Assembly: GCA_010092695.1 (NCBI GenBank)
Contig: JAADJJ010000001.1
Coordinates: forward strand, 3,968,001-4,032,000
Length of the DNA: 64,000 nt
From: Enterobacteriaceae bacterium 4M9
Lineage (GTDB): Bacteria; Pseudomonadota; Gammaproteobacteria; Enterobacterales; Enterobacteriaceae
Direction of reading: 5' to 3'
The position numbers were made by a program, and so were the translations under genes. This document shows positions 54,227 through 63,300 of the stretch, in pieces. The notes beneath the pieces were generated by a model. It was given only the letters and a program-made list of their open reading frames with translations, was not told where the DNA came from and ran no database searches. Position 1 is the stretch's first letter, and each line of letters starts with the position of its first letter.

Positions 54227-54702
54227 CGCTGTGCTACATCGCCATTGGTAGCAATCTGGCCTCGCCGCTCGCGCAGGCCAGTGCCGCGGTTAAGGCGTTG
54301 GGCAATCTCCCTGAAAGCCGCCTTGTGGCGGTTTCGTCGTTTTACCGCACCCCGCCGCTTGGCCCACAGGATCAGCCCGATTACCTCAACGCGGTGGTTG
54401 CGCTGGAGACGGGGCTTGAGCCACTGGCGCTACTGGACCACACCCAGCACATTGAACTTGAGCAAGGACGCGAGCGTAAAGACGAGCGCTGGGGACCCCG
54501 CACACTGGATCTCGACATCCTGCTGTTTGGCAACCTCACACTGAACACGCCGCGCCTGACCGTGCCGCATTACGACATGAAAAACCGCATGTTTATGCTG
54601 TACCCGCTGGCCGAGATTGCCCCTGAACTGACGTTCCCGGACGGCGAAACGCTACACAACTGCCTGGCACGCCTGCCAGAGAGTCCTCCATCTTTGTGGT
54701 AA
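54223..54702 (+). CDS. folK: 6-hydroxymethyl-7,8-dihydropterin pyrophosphokinase
   Basis: FolK transfers pyrophosphate from ATP to the pterin in folate synthesis. The 159-residue protein starts at GTG overlapping the pcnB TGA (GTGA), and has YIAIGSNLASPL, the FYRTPPLGPQDQPDYLNAV loop and the RWGPRTLDLDILLFG signature. It is translationally coupled to pcnB. In E. coli a fimbrial cluster (yadN to yadC) separates folK from panB; here only 183 bases do. Confidence 0.97.
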   Translation: MTLCYIAIGSNLASPLAQASAAVKALGNLPESRLVAVSSFYRTPPLGPQDQPDYLNAVVALETGLEPLALLDHTQHIELEQGRERKDERWGPRTLDLDILLFGNLTLNTPRLTVPHYDMKNRMFMLYPLAEIAPELTFPDGETLHNCLARLPESPPSLW

Positions 54703-54885
54703 TTCGCCACACAATTCTCTGTGTATTAGCCGTCATCACGCACTGCTCGCCATGCAGGCAAACAATGCCAGAATAACCTCAAAATACTGGCATTCAGCTG
54801 CCGATTCTTCCAGAATGCGCTCTGTCCGTGGGTGGTAAGCCCGCTTCGCAGAATCTTACCTGCACGCTACTTCACAGGGGATAGC

Positions 54886-55680
54886 ATGAAACCAACCACC
54901 ATTACCCACCTGCGCGAGCTTAAGCAGCAGAAGAAAAAGTTCGCCACGATCACCGCCTACGATTTCAGTTTTGCGAAACTGTTTGCCGACGAAGGCATTG
55001 GCGTGATGCTGGTGGGTGATTCGCTGGGTATGACGGTGCTGGGTTACGACTCCACGCTGCCGGTCACCGTTGACGATATCGCCTGGTGCACTCGCGCAGT
55101 ACGCCGCGGCGCCCCCGCTTGCCTGCTGCTGGCTGACCTACCGTTTATGGCGTATGCCACACCCGAACAAGCCTGCGAGAATGCCGCTGCCGTGATGCGC
55201 GCCGGGGCCAATATGGTGAAAGTCGAAGGCGGACGCTGGCTGGTGGACACGGTGAAAATGCTCACCGAGCGCGCCGTACCGGTGTGCGGCCATCTGGGCC
55301 TGACGCCGCAGTCAGTGAATATTTTTGGCGGCTACAAAGTGCAGGGCCGCGGCGACGATGCGGCTCAGACGCTGCTGGATGACGCACTGGCGCTGGAAGC
55401 CGCAGGCGCACAATTGCTGGTGCTGGAGTGTGTCCCGGCAGAGCTTGCCACACGCGTGAGCAATGCCCTGAGCATTCCGGTTATCGGCATTGGAGCCGGT
55501 AACGGCACCGACGGCCAGATTCTGGTGATGCACGACGCGCTCGGCATTACCGGGGGCCACATTCCCAAATTCGCCAAAAACTTCCTGGCCGAAGCCGGTG
55601 ATATCCGCGCGGCCGTGCGCCAGTATATCGCCGAGGTCGAGTCCGGTGCCTATCCGGGCGAAGAACACAGTTTTCACTGA
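54886..55680 (+). CDS. panB: 3-methyl-2-oxobutanoate hydroxymethyltransferase
   Basis: PanB makes ketopantoate, the first step of pantothenate synthesis. The 264-residue protein has the metal-binding LVGDSLGMTVLG segment, KVEGG, and the GHLGLTPQSVN and IGIGAGNGTDGQ motifs. The ATG at 54886 gives the E. coli length; upstream residues to 54832 are spacer. A small stem (TGCCAG/CTGGCA) is in the leader. It precedes panC by 14 bases. Confidence 0.97.
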   Translation: MKPTTITHLRELKQQKKKFATITAYDFSFAKLFADEGIGVMLVGDSLGMTVLGYDSTLPVTVDDIAWCTRAVRRGAPACLLLADLPFMAYATPEQACENAAAVMRAGANMVKVEGGRWLVDTVKMLTERAVPVCGHLGLTPQSVNIFGGYKVQGRGDDAAQTLLDDALALEAAGAQLLVLECVPAELATRVSNALSIPVIGIGAGNGTDGQILVMHDALGITGGHIPKFAKNFLAEAGDIRAAVRQYIAEVESGAYPGEEHSFH

Positions 55681-55694
55681 CAGGAGAAAGGGTT

Positions 55695-56549
55695 GTGCTG
55701 ATTATTGAAACCTTACCGCTATTGCGTCAGCAGATTCGCCGCTGGCGCCAGGAAGGCAAACGTATTGCGCTGGTGCCGACCATGGGCAACCTGCACGACG
55801 GCCACATGAAGCTGGTCGATACCGCAAAGGCCAGCGCCGACGTGGTGGTCACCAGTATCTTCGTTAACCCGATGCAGTTTGACAGGCCCGACGACCTGGC
55901 GCGCTACCCGCGCACCCTGCAGGAAGACTGTGAAAAGCTCAACCGCCGTGGCGTGGACGTGGTGTTTGCGCCTACCGCACGCGAGGTTTATCCGCATGGC
56001 ATGGAAGACCAGACCTTTGTTGAAGTGCCGGTGCTGTCCAGTATTCTGGAAGGCGTGAGCCGTCCGGGCCACTTTCGCGGCGTGGCGACGGTCGTCAGCA
56101 AGCTGTTTAACCTGGTCCAGCCGGACGTAGCCTGTTTTGGTGAAAAAGACTTCCAGCAGCTGGCGCTGATTCGCAAGATGGTGGCCGACATGGGCTATGA
56201 CATCGATATTGTCGGCGTGCCAACGCTGCGTGCTAAAGACGGCCTGGCACTTAGCTCGCGCAACGGCTATCTCACCAGCGATCAGCGTAAAATTGCGCCT
56301 GGGTTGCATAAAGTGATGCAGAGCGTGGCGCAGAAGCTGGCCGATGGCGCACGCGATACCGACGAACTTATCGCTATTGCCGAGCAGGAACTCAACGAAA
56401 AAGGCTTTCGCGCCGATGACCTGCAAATCCGCGATGCCGACACACTGCAAGCGCTTAATGCCAACAGCCAGCGCGCCGTTGTGCTGGTCGCCGCCTGGCT
56501 TGGTCAGGCGCGTCTTATCGACAATGTGCAGGTCACACTTGAGCGCTAG
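55695..56549 (+). CDS. panC: Pantothenate synthetase
   Basis: PanC joins pantoate and beta-alanine through a pantoyl-adenylate. The 284-residue protein has the HIGH-like HDGH at 34-37 within PTMGNLHDGHMKLV, the FVNPMQF segment and the KMSKS-like LSSRNGYL. The start is GTG at 55695 with AGGAGAAAG upstream. It is the second gene of panB-panC; panD follows 93 bases later. Confidence 0.97.
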   Translation: MLIIETLPLLRQQIRRWRQEGKRIALVPTMGNLHDGHMKLVDTAKASADVVVTSIFVNPMQFDRPDDLARYPRTLQEDCEKLNRRGVDVVFAPTAREVYPHGMEDQTFVEVPVLSSILEGVSRPGHFRGVATVVSKLFNLVQPDVACFGEKDFQQLALIRKMVADMGYDIDIVGVPTLRAKDGLALSSRNGYLTSDQRKIAPGLHKVMQSVAQKLADGARDTDELIAIAEQELNEKGFRADDLQIRDADTLQALNANSQRAVVLVAAWLGQARLIDNVQVTLER

Positions 56550-56642
56550 ACAGCGCATAAAAAAGCGGCAATACTGCCGCCAAAATACCTCGGAAACGGA
56601 CACAGCGTCCGTTTCACGACCACTGAAAGTAGGGTTTTCGCT

Positions 56643-57023
56643 ATGATTCGTACGATGCTGCAAGGCAAACTTCACCGGGTAAAAGTCACGCTGGCCGACC
56701 TTCACTATGAAGGCTCCTGCGCTATCGATCAGGACTTTCTTGATGCGGCCGGAATTCTGGAATACGAAGCTATCGACATTTACAACGTCACCAACGGCAA
56801 GCGCTTTTCCACCTACGCCATTTCCGGCGAACGTGGCTCGAAGATTATTTCCGTCAACGGTGCCGCAGCACACTGCGCCAGCGTCGGTGATATCCTGATT
56901 ATCGCAAGCTATGTCACCATGCCGGACAGCGAAGCGCGTAGCTGGCAGCCGAAAGTGGCCTATTTTGACGGCGACAATGAGATGAAACGCCTGGCAAAAG
57001 CAATCCCTATACAACTGGCCTGA
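56643..57023 (+). CDS. panD: Aspartate 1-decarboxylase
   Basis: PanD decarboxylates aspartate to beta-alanine for pantothenate. The 126-residue zymogen has the self-cleavage site Gly24-Ser25 (YEGSCAID), where the pyruvoyl cofactor forms, and matches the family length. In E. coli rpnC/yadD lies between panC and panD; here it is absent. The inverted repeat behind panD has its T-run mainly on the other strand. Confidence 0.98.
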   Translation: MIRTMLQGKLHRVKVTLADLHYEGSCAIDQDFLDAAGILEYEAIDIYNVTNGKRFSTYAISGERGSKIISVNGAAAHCASVGDILIIASYVTMPDSEARSWQPKVAYFDGDNEMKRLAKAIPIQLA

Positions 57024-57036
57024 GCCTGAATGTATA

Positions 57037-57065
57037 CAAAAAAACGCCCGACATAGTCGGGCGTT
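57037..57065 (-). terminator. ogl terminator, possibly shared with panD
   Basis: A 9-bp stem ACGCCCGAC/GTCGGGCGT (57044-57052 with 57056-57064) has a 7-base A-run to the left, a T-run for minus-strand transcripts. On the plus strand only TTGT follows, so panD termination would be weaker. Confidence 0.85.
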
Positions 57066-57158
57066 GTCATGATGAAGACAGTGAACAGCTACAGGCTAAC
57101 AGAAGACGTTTGACGCCCGCTTCCTGATAGCGCAGCCGTTTCGCGTCAGGCAATACGG

Positions 57159-58322
57159 CTAGCGGTAAGACGCGGGCAGCTCTGCGATATATACCGCGGG
57201 TACACCTTCAAAATCACTGGTGAACAGCACGCCATCATCCGCGGGCGTAAATGAAGGATGCGGGTGCGTTATCTGGCGGTCACCGTCCAACACCTTCCAG
57301 GATGAGCTGTGCTTACACAGTTTCTGTACTGACCTGGTTTTGGTATTTAACACATACAGGAACGGATCGTTTTCAATCGTGTAGCTGTCGGTATCAGCGA
57401 CATCGACTGGGGCATCGCAACCATCACCCACCATCAACGAACCATCAAAATTACTCATCAGGTGTGAACAAGGTGGCATCACCATCACTTCTTCATTTTC
57501 GAGGGTATCGGGATTGGCTTTATAAATTACGCGCTCGCTCTGGCCTTTAAAATATGAGACATAGGCCATCGCACTCCCATCCGGGATCCAGAACTCATGG
57601 GTGCAGGACTCCCCTTTTGCATGATCTTTCACTTTGCGCACATTGCTACCATCTTCACTGACAAGCCACATGCGTGCATCAACCAAATCGTGCGGGCCTT
57701 CATGACAAAAACCCACCGTAGAGTCATCAAACGGACGATAGATAGGATGCCCAAGCCATGCCTTATCCTGATGTATCACTTCCAGCTCACCGCTACGAAT
57801 ATCTACTTTGATTAAACGGCAGGTTGGACGGGTATGGTAAAACTCAGCAAACTTTTCCCACGACGTTAACGGCTGCCAGTCGCGCTTGAGAATCTCGATA
57901 CCAACCAGTTTATTGCACGCAGAATTTGCGACCCAGGTTCCATAGCCTTTCCACTCGTCATCTACGGTGTAGATAATCTGCTCTTCCAGCGTTTCAAGAC
58001 AGACTTTCATCAGGTCACGTTCATTTTTGACATAAAAAAATGCGCTATCATCCGTTGAAATAAACCCACCAAAGGTATTATCCCCTTTACCTTCTGTCAG
58101 CTGAACCGCCTGTTGTGTTTTTAAATCCAGCAGGTAGTAATTACGGTTGCCGTCAAAATCACCAGCGAAAAGCAGCCGTTGCCCATCCTGGGTAAAGCAC
58201 TTCTGATAAAAGTAGTTGCGGTGGCAAACAACATCGGTTGGGGTTAAGCGCGTTACTTTCACCTGCGTATCGTTATCCACAAAGGTTTCAAAGTTGAGCG
58301 CAATCACATCACCTTTAGCCAT
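57159..58322 (-). CDS. ogl: Oligogalacturonate lyase (PL22)
   Basis: Ogl is a cytoplasmic lyase that splits galacturonate dimers (saturated or unsaturated) to 5-keto-4-deoxyuronate monomers. The 387-residue protein is a seven-bladed beta-propeller type like those of Dickeya and Yersinia. Residues known from the Yersinia enzyme fall at the same numbers: Arg217, the base His242 (CTHEFW), and Mn ligands His287 (CSHLMSN), Gln350, His353 and His355 (QITHPHPSF). I chose the ATG at 58322 with GGAG upstream; a TTG codon lies just before it. It is 53 bases behind the symporter gene, so it is probably cotranscribed. Confidence 0.95.
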   Translation of the reverse strand: MAKGDVIALNFETFVDNDTQVKVTRLTPTDVVCHRNYFYQKCFTQDGQRLLFAGDFDGNRNYYLLDLKTQQAVQLTEGKGDNTFGGFISTDDSAFFYVKNERDLMKVCLETLEEQIIYTVDDEWKGYGTWVANSACNKLVGIEILKRDWQPLTSWEKFAEFYHTRPTCRLIKVDIRSGELEVIHQDKAWLGHPIYRPFDDSTVGFCHEGPHDLVDARMWLVSEDGSNVRKVKDHAKGESCTHEFWIPDGSAMAYVSYFKGQSERVIYKANPDTLENEEVMVMPPCSHLMSNFDGSLMVGDGCDAPVDVADTDSYTIENDPFLYVLNTKTRSVQKLCKHSSSWKVLDGDRQITHPHPSFTPADDGVLFTSDFEGVPAVYIAELPASYR

Positions 58323-58375
58323 CAATCAATCTCCATAAAAGGCTGCCCGCAAGCAGCCAGTATTAAACAGTCAGA

Positions 58376-60145
58376 TTACCGGGACAGGCTTACCGTTGAT
58401 TTCATGGCGGTATCAATCTGCGCACTTTTTCTTAACGCGAATCCCACAGCAAAAATCGTTGCGGCACAGGCCAGGAATAGTAGACGTCCCCACAGTGGAT
58501 TAGGAATCAGCACCATCAGCGTCAGACCTGCAGCCATATAAATCACCAGAGTGCCCAGCTTCGCACGCTGCATACGGTCAACAATGTCCTGGCCTTCTTC
58601 GGCGACACATTCTGTATCCACATCTTTGAAAAACTTCTCGGTCACCGCTTTATTCGTGTCTTTCTCTTCGCGATAGAACAGCATGGTCAGACAGAAGAAG
58701 CCGGCGGTGAAAATAAGATGTGCCGCGATAGTAATAATGGTGCGCAGCTCGCTGACTTCACGGCGGGTTAGCGCTTCTACCCCAAACCAGGACATGACAA
58801 ACTCTGGCGTAAAGATTTTCACCACTGACCAGGACACCAGCATCCCGACAACAACAGTGACCCACGGCGCCCATTTTGGTGTTTTGCGGATAATAATGCC
58901 GAGGAACAGGGGAACCAGAATCGGAGACTGAAGCAGGGTTGCCACCTGCATCATCAGGTCAAACAGGCTAAGGTGCTTCAGCGAGTTAAAGAACTGCGCC
59001 ATCATAATCACCAGAATGCCGTTTACCAGGCATGCCAGCTGACCGGCACGTAACTGCTCTTTGTCCGTAGCCTGGCCTTTACGAATAATGGTTGAATAGA
59101 AACTACGGACAAAAATACCGGAATTACGGTTCAGGGCGGAGTCCATGGAAGACATGGTGGCGGCAAAGAGCCCTGCCATCAGCAGCCCAACCGTTCCAAG
59201 CGGCATCGCTTCACGCGCAAAGACCAGGTAAACCGCATCGCTTGCTTTGGCTCCCAGAGATGAATATTGCGTTGCCGCATCGGGGTACAAAATGGCCGAC
59301 GCCCAGGGCGGAATAAACCAAATAATGGCGCCAAAGAACATCATTGCCAGCGCCATAATGGCGGCTTTACTGGCATTATTCGAATCTTTCGCGTTCAGGA
59401 ACCGGTAAGATTCCTGCATGTTGTTGACGCTTTGCAGCTGTTTAACCACAAAGAACAGGAACGTACAAACCATCAGCAGCGGATAGTTCATATCCGGCCC
59501 CATGATGAAACCACCGGGGAAGTTTTGGACGATATTAACCGGACCACCGGCCAGATACAGCGCCACAACCCCACAGGCCACTGAGATAACCGCAACAACC
59601 AGCGTCTGAATAAAGTCCGAGGCAACCACGCCCCAGGCGCCACTGAGCATGGAAATCGCCAGCACAGCCAGCCCGGTAATCCAGATAGTTGTGACAATAT
59701 CGGCATGAAATACCGCAGAGGCAAAGACACCGAGTCCGTTTAACCATACGCCAGCATTAATCACGCTCAACGGAATAATTATCCAGGTGAAAAACTGTTC
59801 ATTGGTGCTGCCAAAACGGCGCCTTACCGCCTCGGTGGGTGTATCCACCCGCATCTGGCGAAAACGACGCGCGAAGTACCACCAGGCAAAGACATACGCC
59901 ACCATATTGCCAACAAAAACGGCCAGCACAGCAAAACCATCATTAAAGGCTTTCCCTGCTGCGCCTGTGAATGTCCAGGCAGAAAACTGGGTCATAAATG
60001 CAGTTGCGCCAACCATCCACCACAGCATTTTGCCGCCGCCCCTGAAGTAATCGCTGGTACTGTTACTCGCCATTTTCTTAAATATCAGACTAATTGCCAC
60101 CATCAGGGCAAAGTAACCCGCAATTACCAAATAATCGTATTCCAT
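58376..60145 (-). CDS. Sodium:solute symporter (SSS family), likely oligogalacturonide or dimer uptake
   Basis: The 589-residue protein is an inner-membrane transporter of the SSS fold: about 13 membrane segments in the core, with the sodium-site type sequence FMTQFSAWTFTGAAGKAF in the first part and GLFAATMSSMDSALNRNSGIF around the eighth core segment. A charged cytoplasmic loop (about 490-540) and two further membrane segments form a C-terminal extension. The start is ATG at 60145 (MEYDYLVIAGYF). It lies before ogl and behind a CRP-like and a KdgR-like site, so unsaturated di- or oligogalacturonate is the likely substrate; alginate-type or other uronate substrates are possible. I know of no firm gene name. 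Confidence 0.85.
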   Translation of the reverse strand: MEYDYLVIAGYFALMVAISLIFKKMASNSTSDYFRGGGKMLWWMVGATAFMTQFSAWTFTGAAGKAFNDGFAVLAVFVGNMVAYVFAWWYFARRFRQMRVDTPTEAVRRRFGSTNEQFFTWIIIPLSVINAGVWLNGLGVFASAVFHADIVTTIWITGLAVLAISMLSGAWGVVASDFIQTLVVAVISVACGVVALYLAGGPVNIVQNFPGGFIMGPDMNYPLLMVCTFLFFVVKQLQSVNNMQESYRFLNAKDSNNASKAAIMALAMMFFGAIIWFIPPWASAILYPDAATQYSSLGAKASDAVYLVFAREAMPLGTVGLLMAGLFAATMSSMDSALNRNSGIFVRSFYSTIIRKGQATDKEQLRAGQLACLVNGILVIMMAQFFNSLKHLSLFDLMMQVATLLQSPILVPLFLGIIIRKTPKWAPWVTVVVGMLVSWSVVKIFTPEFVMSWFGVEALTRREVSELRTIITIAAHLIFTAGFFCLTMLFYREEKDTNKAVTEKFFKDVDTECVAEEGQDIVDRMQRAKLGTLVIYMAAGLTLMVLIPNPLWGRLLFLACAATIFAVGFALRKSAQIDTAMKSTVSLSR

Positions 60146-60217
60146 AACTGAAACCTCGAAACGATGTTTTAATTTATTTGAATGATACATTCACAAATGA
60201 AACTAACCGAGATAAAA

Positions 60218-60236
60218 ATCAAAACAATGGTTCATT
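60218..60236 (-). promoter_or_regulatory. KdgR-like operator before the symporter-ogl unit
   Basis: The 19-mer ATCAAAACAATGGTTCATT matches the recalled KdgR consensus AATRAAAYRNYRTTTYATT at 16 of 19 positions, 73 bases upstream of the symporter ATG. A further half-site AATGAAAC is at 60196-60203. Confidence 0.6.
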
Positions 60237-60254
60237 TTTTTGGTTTTTACATTC

Positions 60255-60276
60255 AGACGTGATGGAGATCACCCAT
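60255..60276 (-). promoter_or_regulatory. CRP site before the symporter-ogl unit
   Basis: GTGA-TGGAGA-TCAC (60259-60272) has the exact spacing and core of the CRP consensus TGTGA-N6-TCACA, about 115 bases upstream of the symporter start. cAMP-CRP activation together with KdgR repression is the known logic of pectin genes in Dickeya. Confidence 0.7.
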
Positions 60277-60330
60277 ATTTCAGGATTGCCATCTGAAGGC
60301 TCGCCCGTTATCGCTATTCACCAACGCGAC

Positions 60331-60357
60331 AAACAAAAGGACGCATAAGCGTCCTTT
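60331..60357 (-). terminator. pelX terminator
   Basis: A 9-bp stem AAAGGACGC/GCGTCCTTT (60336-60344 with 60349-60357) has a short T-run on the minus strand, just behind the pelX stop. It separates kdgM-pelX from the symporter unit. Confidence 0.8.
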
Positions 60358-60363
60358 ACTGAG

Positions 60364-62592
60364 TTATGGAAAAGCATGTTTGAGATGCAGCGCTTCTTTT
60401 TTGCCAGGTATGGATAGTGTCTCATCCACGCGCACGGCCTGCTCCAGAGCAACTTGTGTTGCCCTGTTAACAGGTTCTCCCGACTGATTGCGCGTGACTC
60501 CCTGTTTGATGACATCGTTGTCTGAAAAAACGGCGCTATTGATAACATCGTCGTATTGACTGTGAGTGTGGAAACGATATGAGCGATTGTGGGTAAAAAT
60601 GCCCTGCTGAGTCTCACTGGCATAGGGGCTTTTACGAATAAGGAAATTAAAGCGCTGATTATTGATAGCAACATTGCCACTTAACACCAGCGCACCAGGG
60701 TTAAAGTTATCGGTAAACCCGTCCATATTATTGTTAAACGCAAGGTTATTTTTGACCACATGAGGAACCGGGAGCCCTTCACCACCCAGTTTAAAACCAT
60801 TACCAATGGTACCGCCATTGTTAGCGATATCCAGTGTGCGCCCATTGTTAAAAGCAATGGAGTCGGTAATGGTTACCACGCCATTAGGGCCATCTTCTAC
60901 TTTGTTGAATAGATCCCAGCCATCATCAATATTGTGATGTGCCAGACATCTCTCAAAGCGGTTGCCATCACCCACGCGCATTTTTGCCGCAAAGCCATCT
61001 GCATTAATGCGCGAGGGATCCATATTGTTATAACTCTCACTTTCAATGACCTGGTTATGACTCGCCCATAACGCACGCCCCACATTTTCAGTTGAAGTGA
61101 TAACAAATCCAGTATCTGGCGCACTGTGTGTCACCATCTTCTCAAAAATATTGTGGCTGCCATGGACGATGAATTGCGCCCCGGCAATCTCGATACCCTG
61201 AACATGCCAGTACCAGGCCTCATGACGTAGCTCGGAAATAAAACGTACATGCTTACCCTGCGCGCGCAGATGTTTCATTTTATCTGGGCGACCACTTGCG
61301 CTTACCGGTAATACCATTCCCTGATAATCGCCGTCTTTTAGCAAAATGGTGCCACCGGCGGGTAAGAGTTCAACGGCACTTTCCAGGTCCAGAGGCTTAT
61401 TTGACGAGCCATCTCCCGCAGGAGTGCCATCGGCGGCAACATACAATGTCAGAGGATCAGGCAAAGAGACTCGCGTAATGCGGTATTGTTCATGCTGAAT
61501 TTCACGGGTTGGCCCATCACTCGGCGTAAATTTCAGCGCTAACGTATTCTCTCCATCCTGCAATTCAATGGGCTGACTGAACATCTCCCCGGCAGTGACA
61601 ACCTTTTTACCCATTGTGCGGGCGTTTTGTTGGACCTCAAATTCTCCGGAATAATTGGCCAACGCCTGGACAAAATAATCGTCAGTGGCAGACTGCTTCG
61701 CAGAAGCGCGCAGCAAAACAAGTTTACCCTGTGGGGCCTCATATTTTGGTGCATTGACCGTCTGCGCATCCGATAGCTGCAAATCCACATTACTGACCGT
61801 CATTCTGGCGTTACGTGAGGCAAAGAAACCAATGTATAGGTTATCCTTATCCTGCATTGAGACGATATTTGCGTTAGCCCCCTTTACGACATGTTCCACA
61901 ATCTCATCGCCATATTGATAGCTAACACGAAACCCTTCATTCGTGCGCGTTAATGTCAGACGGTAATGCTCTGCGGGGCCATAGGTCACCCCGGTAACAT
62001 AATCGACCCGGCTTAGCCTGTTCCCCGGCGTCCCCCAGGGATGATAAATACCTTCGCGAAAGGAGGCATTGATATTAACTCTGCCATCGTGGGTACGCGT
62101 ATGCGCATGCAGCAGGTTCATGACCATATTCGAGGCAGACGGAAACTCTTCGTGCCCGTCTGGCTGTGGAACCAGACGCGCCGTGCCGGGAATATCCCGC
62201 ACCATTAACCCTGCTCCCTCCTGGCGATTGGGTACTGCACCTGTTTCTGGCCCCAGCTGTTCCAGCACCACATCTGCCGCTAGCGTAAAATTCACATCTG
62301 TTGGCAATGCGGTGTAATAGAAGGTGACGCCTTCATGGGAATTGGCGAGTTTGCCACCGCGACTTTCAATAGTGAAAGTCGGTGCCAGTTTACCGGGCGC
62401 CACGGCTTTCCCTTGCGCAGTAACCTGATTCAACCCCACTTTTTCCGGCAATATGGTTGAGCCAAAATTGAGGTCCGTCGATTGTCCAAATGTCGTCGCT
62501 CGCCAGATAAGTTCATCAACTTGGATTTCCGTTGCATAAGACGCTGGCATAAATACGGCTACGAGAGAGAATAACAACACATTCTTTTTCAT
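60364..62592 (-). CDS. pelX: Exopolygalacturonate lyase PelX-like (PL9), periplasmic
   Basis: PelX of Dickeya releases unsaturated digalacturonate from the ends of oligo- or polygalacturonate in the periplasm. The 742-residue precursor has a signal peptide (MKKNVLLFSLVAVFMPASYA, cut before TEIQ), an N-terminal region of about 370 residues with beta-sandwich-like character, then a right-handed parallel beta-helix. The PL9 calcium ligands appear as Asp532 (NADGFAAK), Asp556, Asp557 and Asp560 (NIDDGWD), with the catalytic lysine at 601 (GNGFKLGG). I chose ATG 62592 over a GTG at 62598. It follows kdgM by 14 bases. Confidence 0.93.
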   Translation of the reverse strand: MKKNVLLFSLVAVFMPASYATEIQVDELIWRATTFGQSTDLNFGSTILPEKVGLNQVTAQGKAVAPGKLAPTFTIESRGGKLANSHEGVTFYYTALPTDVNFTLAADVVLEQLGPETGAVPNRQEGAGLMVRDIPGTARLVPQPDGHEEFPSASNMVMNLLHAHTRTHDGRVNINASFREGIYHPWGTPGNRLSRVDYVTGVTYGPAEHYRLTLTRTNEGFRVSYQYGDEIVEHVVKGANANIVSMQDKDNLYIGFFASRNARMTVSNVDLQLSDAQTVNAPKYEAPQGKLVLLRASAKQSATDDYFVQALANYSGEFEVQQNARTMGKKVVTAGEMFSQPIELQDGENTLALKFTPSDGPTREIQHEQYRITRVSLPDPLTLYVAADGTPAGDGSSNKPLDLESAVELLPAGGTILLKDGDYQGMVLPVSASGRPDKMKHLRAQGKHVRFISELRHEAWYWHVQGIEIAGAQFIVHGSHNIFEKMVTHSAPDTGFVITSTENVGRALWASHNQVIESESYNNMDPSRINADGFAAKMRVGDGNRFERCLAHHNIDDGWDLFNKVEDGPNGVVTITDSIAFNNGRTLDIANNGGTIGNGFKLGGEGLPVPHVVKNNLAFNNNMDGFTDNFNPGALVLSGNVAINNQRFNFLIRKSPYASETQQGIFTHNRSYRFHTHSQYDDVINSAVFSDNDVIKQGVTRNQSGEPVNRATQVALEQAVRVDETLSIPGKKEALHLKHAFP

Positions 62593-62606
62593 TATCACGA
62601 CTCATA

Positions 62607-63281
62607 TTAAAAGTTGTATTTCAGACCTGCGCGGTAGCGAGGGATAAACTCATCCTTATATTTCGCTCCCTGACCTTTGTGGGTTATAGCAGCAATGGCG
62701 GCAAATGGAATGACACCACTTTTGAGCTGAGTATATTCTGCTTTAAACTCGTAAAGCTGGTCATAGCCTTTGTCTTTCCAGCCACCTTTACCGCCGTGCA
62801 GATCTTTATATTCAATATCAACACCGGCTTTTCCCCAGCTGAATTTACGGTTTGCGTACATATTTACCTGGTTGTAACGCGAGCTGTCGATATTTTTATA
62901 GCCATGCCGAATACGCGCCGCCACATCCCATTCTCGATTAATCTGATATGCGCCGGTCAAATTATACTTATAGGTTGTGGAGGTTTGATTGGAGTCCAGC
63001 TGAATACCGGGTGTCAGTGAGAATTTTTCGGTCGCTTTCCAGCGATAGCTCAAGCCAGTCTCATGGCTGGAGCTTTTCATATTACCGTCTTTATAGTTCC
63101 ACACCGCCTCAACACTGAAGCCTATCTGGTTATCAAAACGGTGAGCGATGTAAACGCGATCGCGATGCTCTTCACCATCACGATCGGGCACATATTCATG
63201 GCGAAAATCTATCGTCGCCGCCATAGAAAAGGTCGAAGTTAGCGCTAAAAGCAAGGTCGCGTAAATGTATCTAAAAATCAT
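62607..63281 (-). CDS. kdgM: KdgM-family oligogalacturonate-specific porin
   Basis: KdgM-type porins are 12-stranded outer-membrane barrels that let acidic oligosaccharides from pectin cross the outer membrane. The 224-residue precursor has a signal peptide (about 1-22, ending SMAA), the mature start TIDFRHEYVPDRDGEEHRDRVYIAHRF, many alternating strands rich in Arg, Lys and Tyr, and a terminal phenylalanine (RAGLKYNF), the usual outer-membrane assembly signal. It is the first gene of kdgM-pelX. Whether it is KdgM or KdgN in subfamily terms cannot be told by eye. Confidence 0.92.
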   Translation of the reverse strand: MIFRYIYATLLLALTSTFSMAATIDFRHEYVPDRDGEEHRDRVYIAHRFDNQIGFSVEAVWNYKDGNMKSSSHETGLSYRWKATEKFSLTPGIQLDSNQTSTTYKYNLTGAYQINREWDVAARIRHGYKNIDSSRYNQVNMYANRKFSWGKAGVDIEYKDLHGGKGGWKDKGYDQLYEFKAEYTQLKSGVIPFAAIAAITHKGQGAKYKDEFIPRYRAGLKYNF

Positions 63282-63300
63282 AATGAAACACCATTCCATT
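63282..63300 (-). promoter_or_regulatory. KdgR-like site at the kdgM start
   Basis: AATGAAAC-ACC-ATTCCATT has a perfect left half (AATGAAAC) and six of eight bases in the right half of the KdgR operator. It touches the kdgM start codon, so bound repressor would sit in the 5' leader. Confidence 0.55.

Noticed and set aside
56567..56582. GCGGCA/TGCCGC hairpin behind panC as a panC terminator
   Set aside because: The T-run needed for termination is on the opposite strand, where no gene ends; on the plus strand it is only a spacer hairpin.
55719..57014. A 431-codon minus-strand frame opposite panC and panD
   Set aside because: It spans two conserved genes in antisense and the protein is unlike any family I know; a shadow frame.
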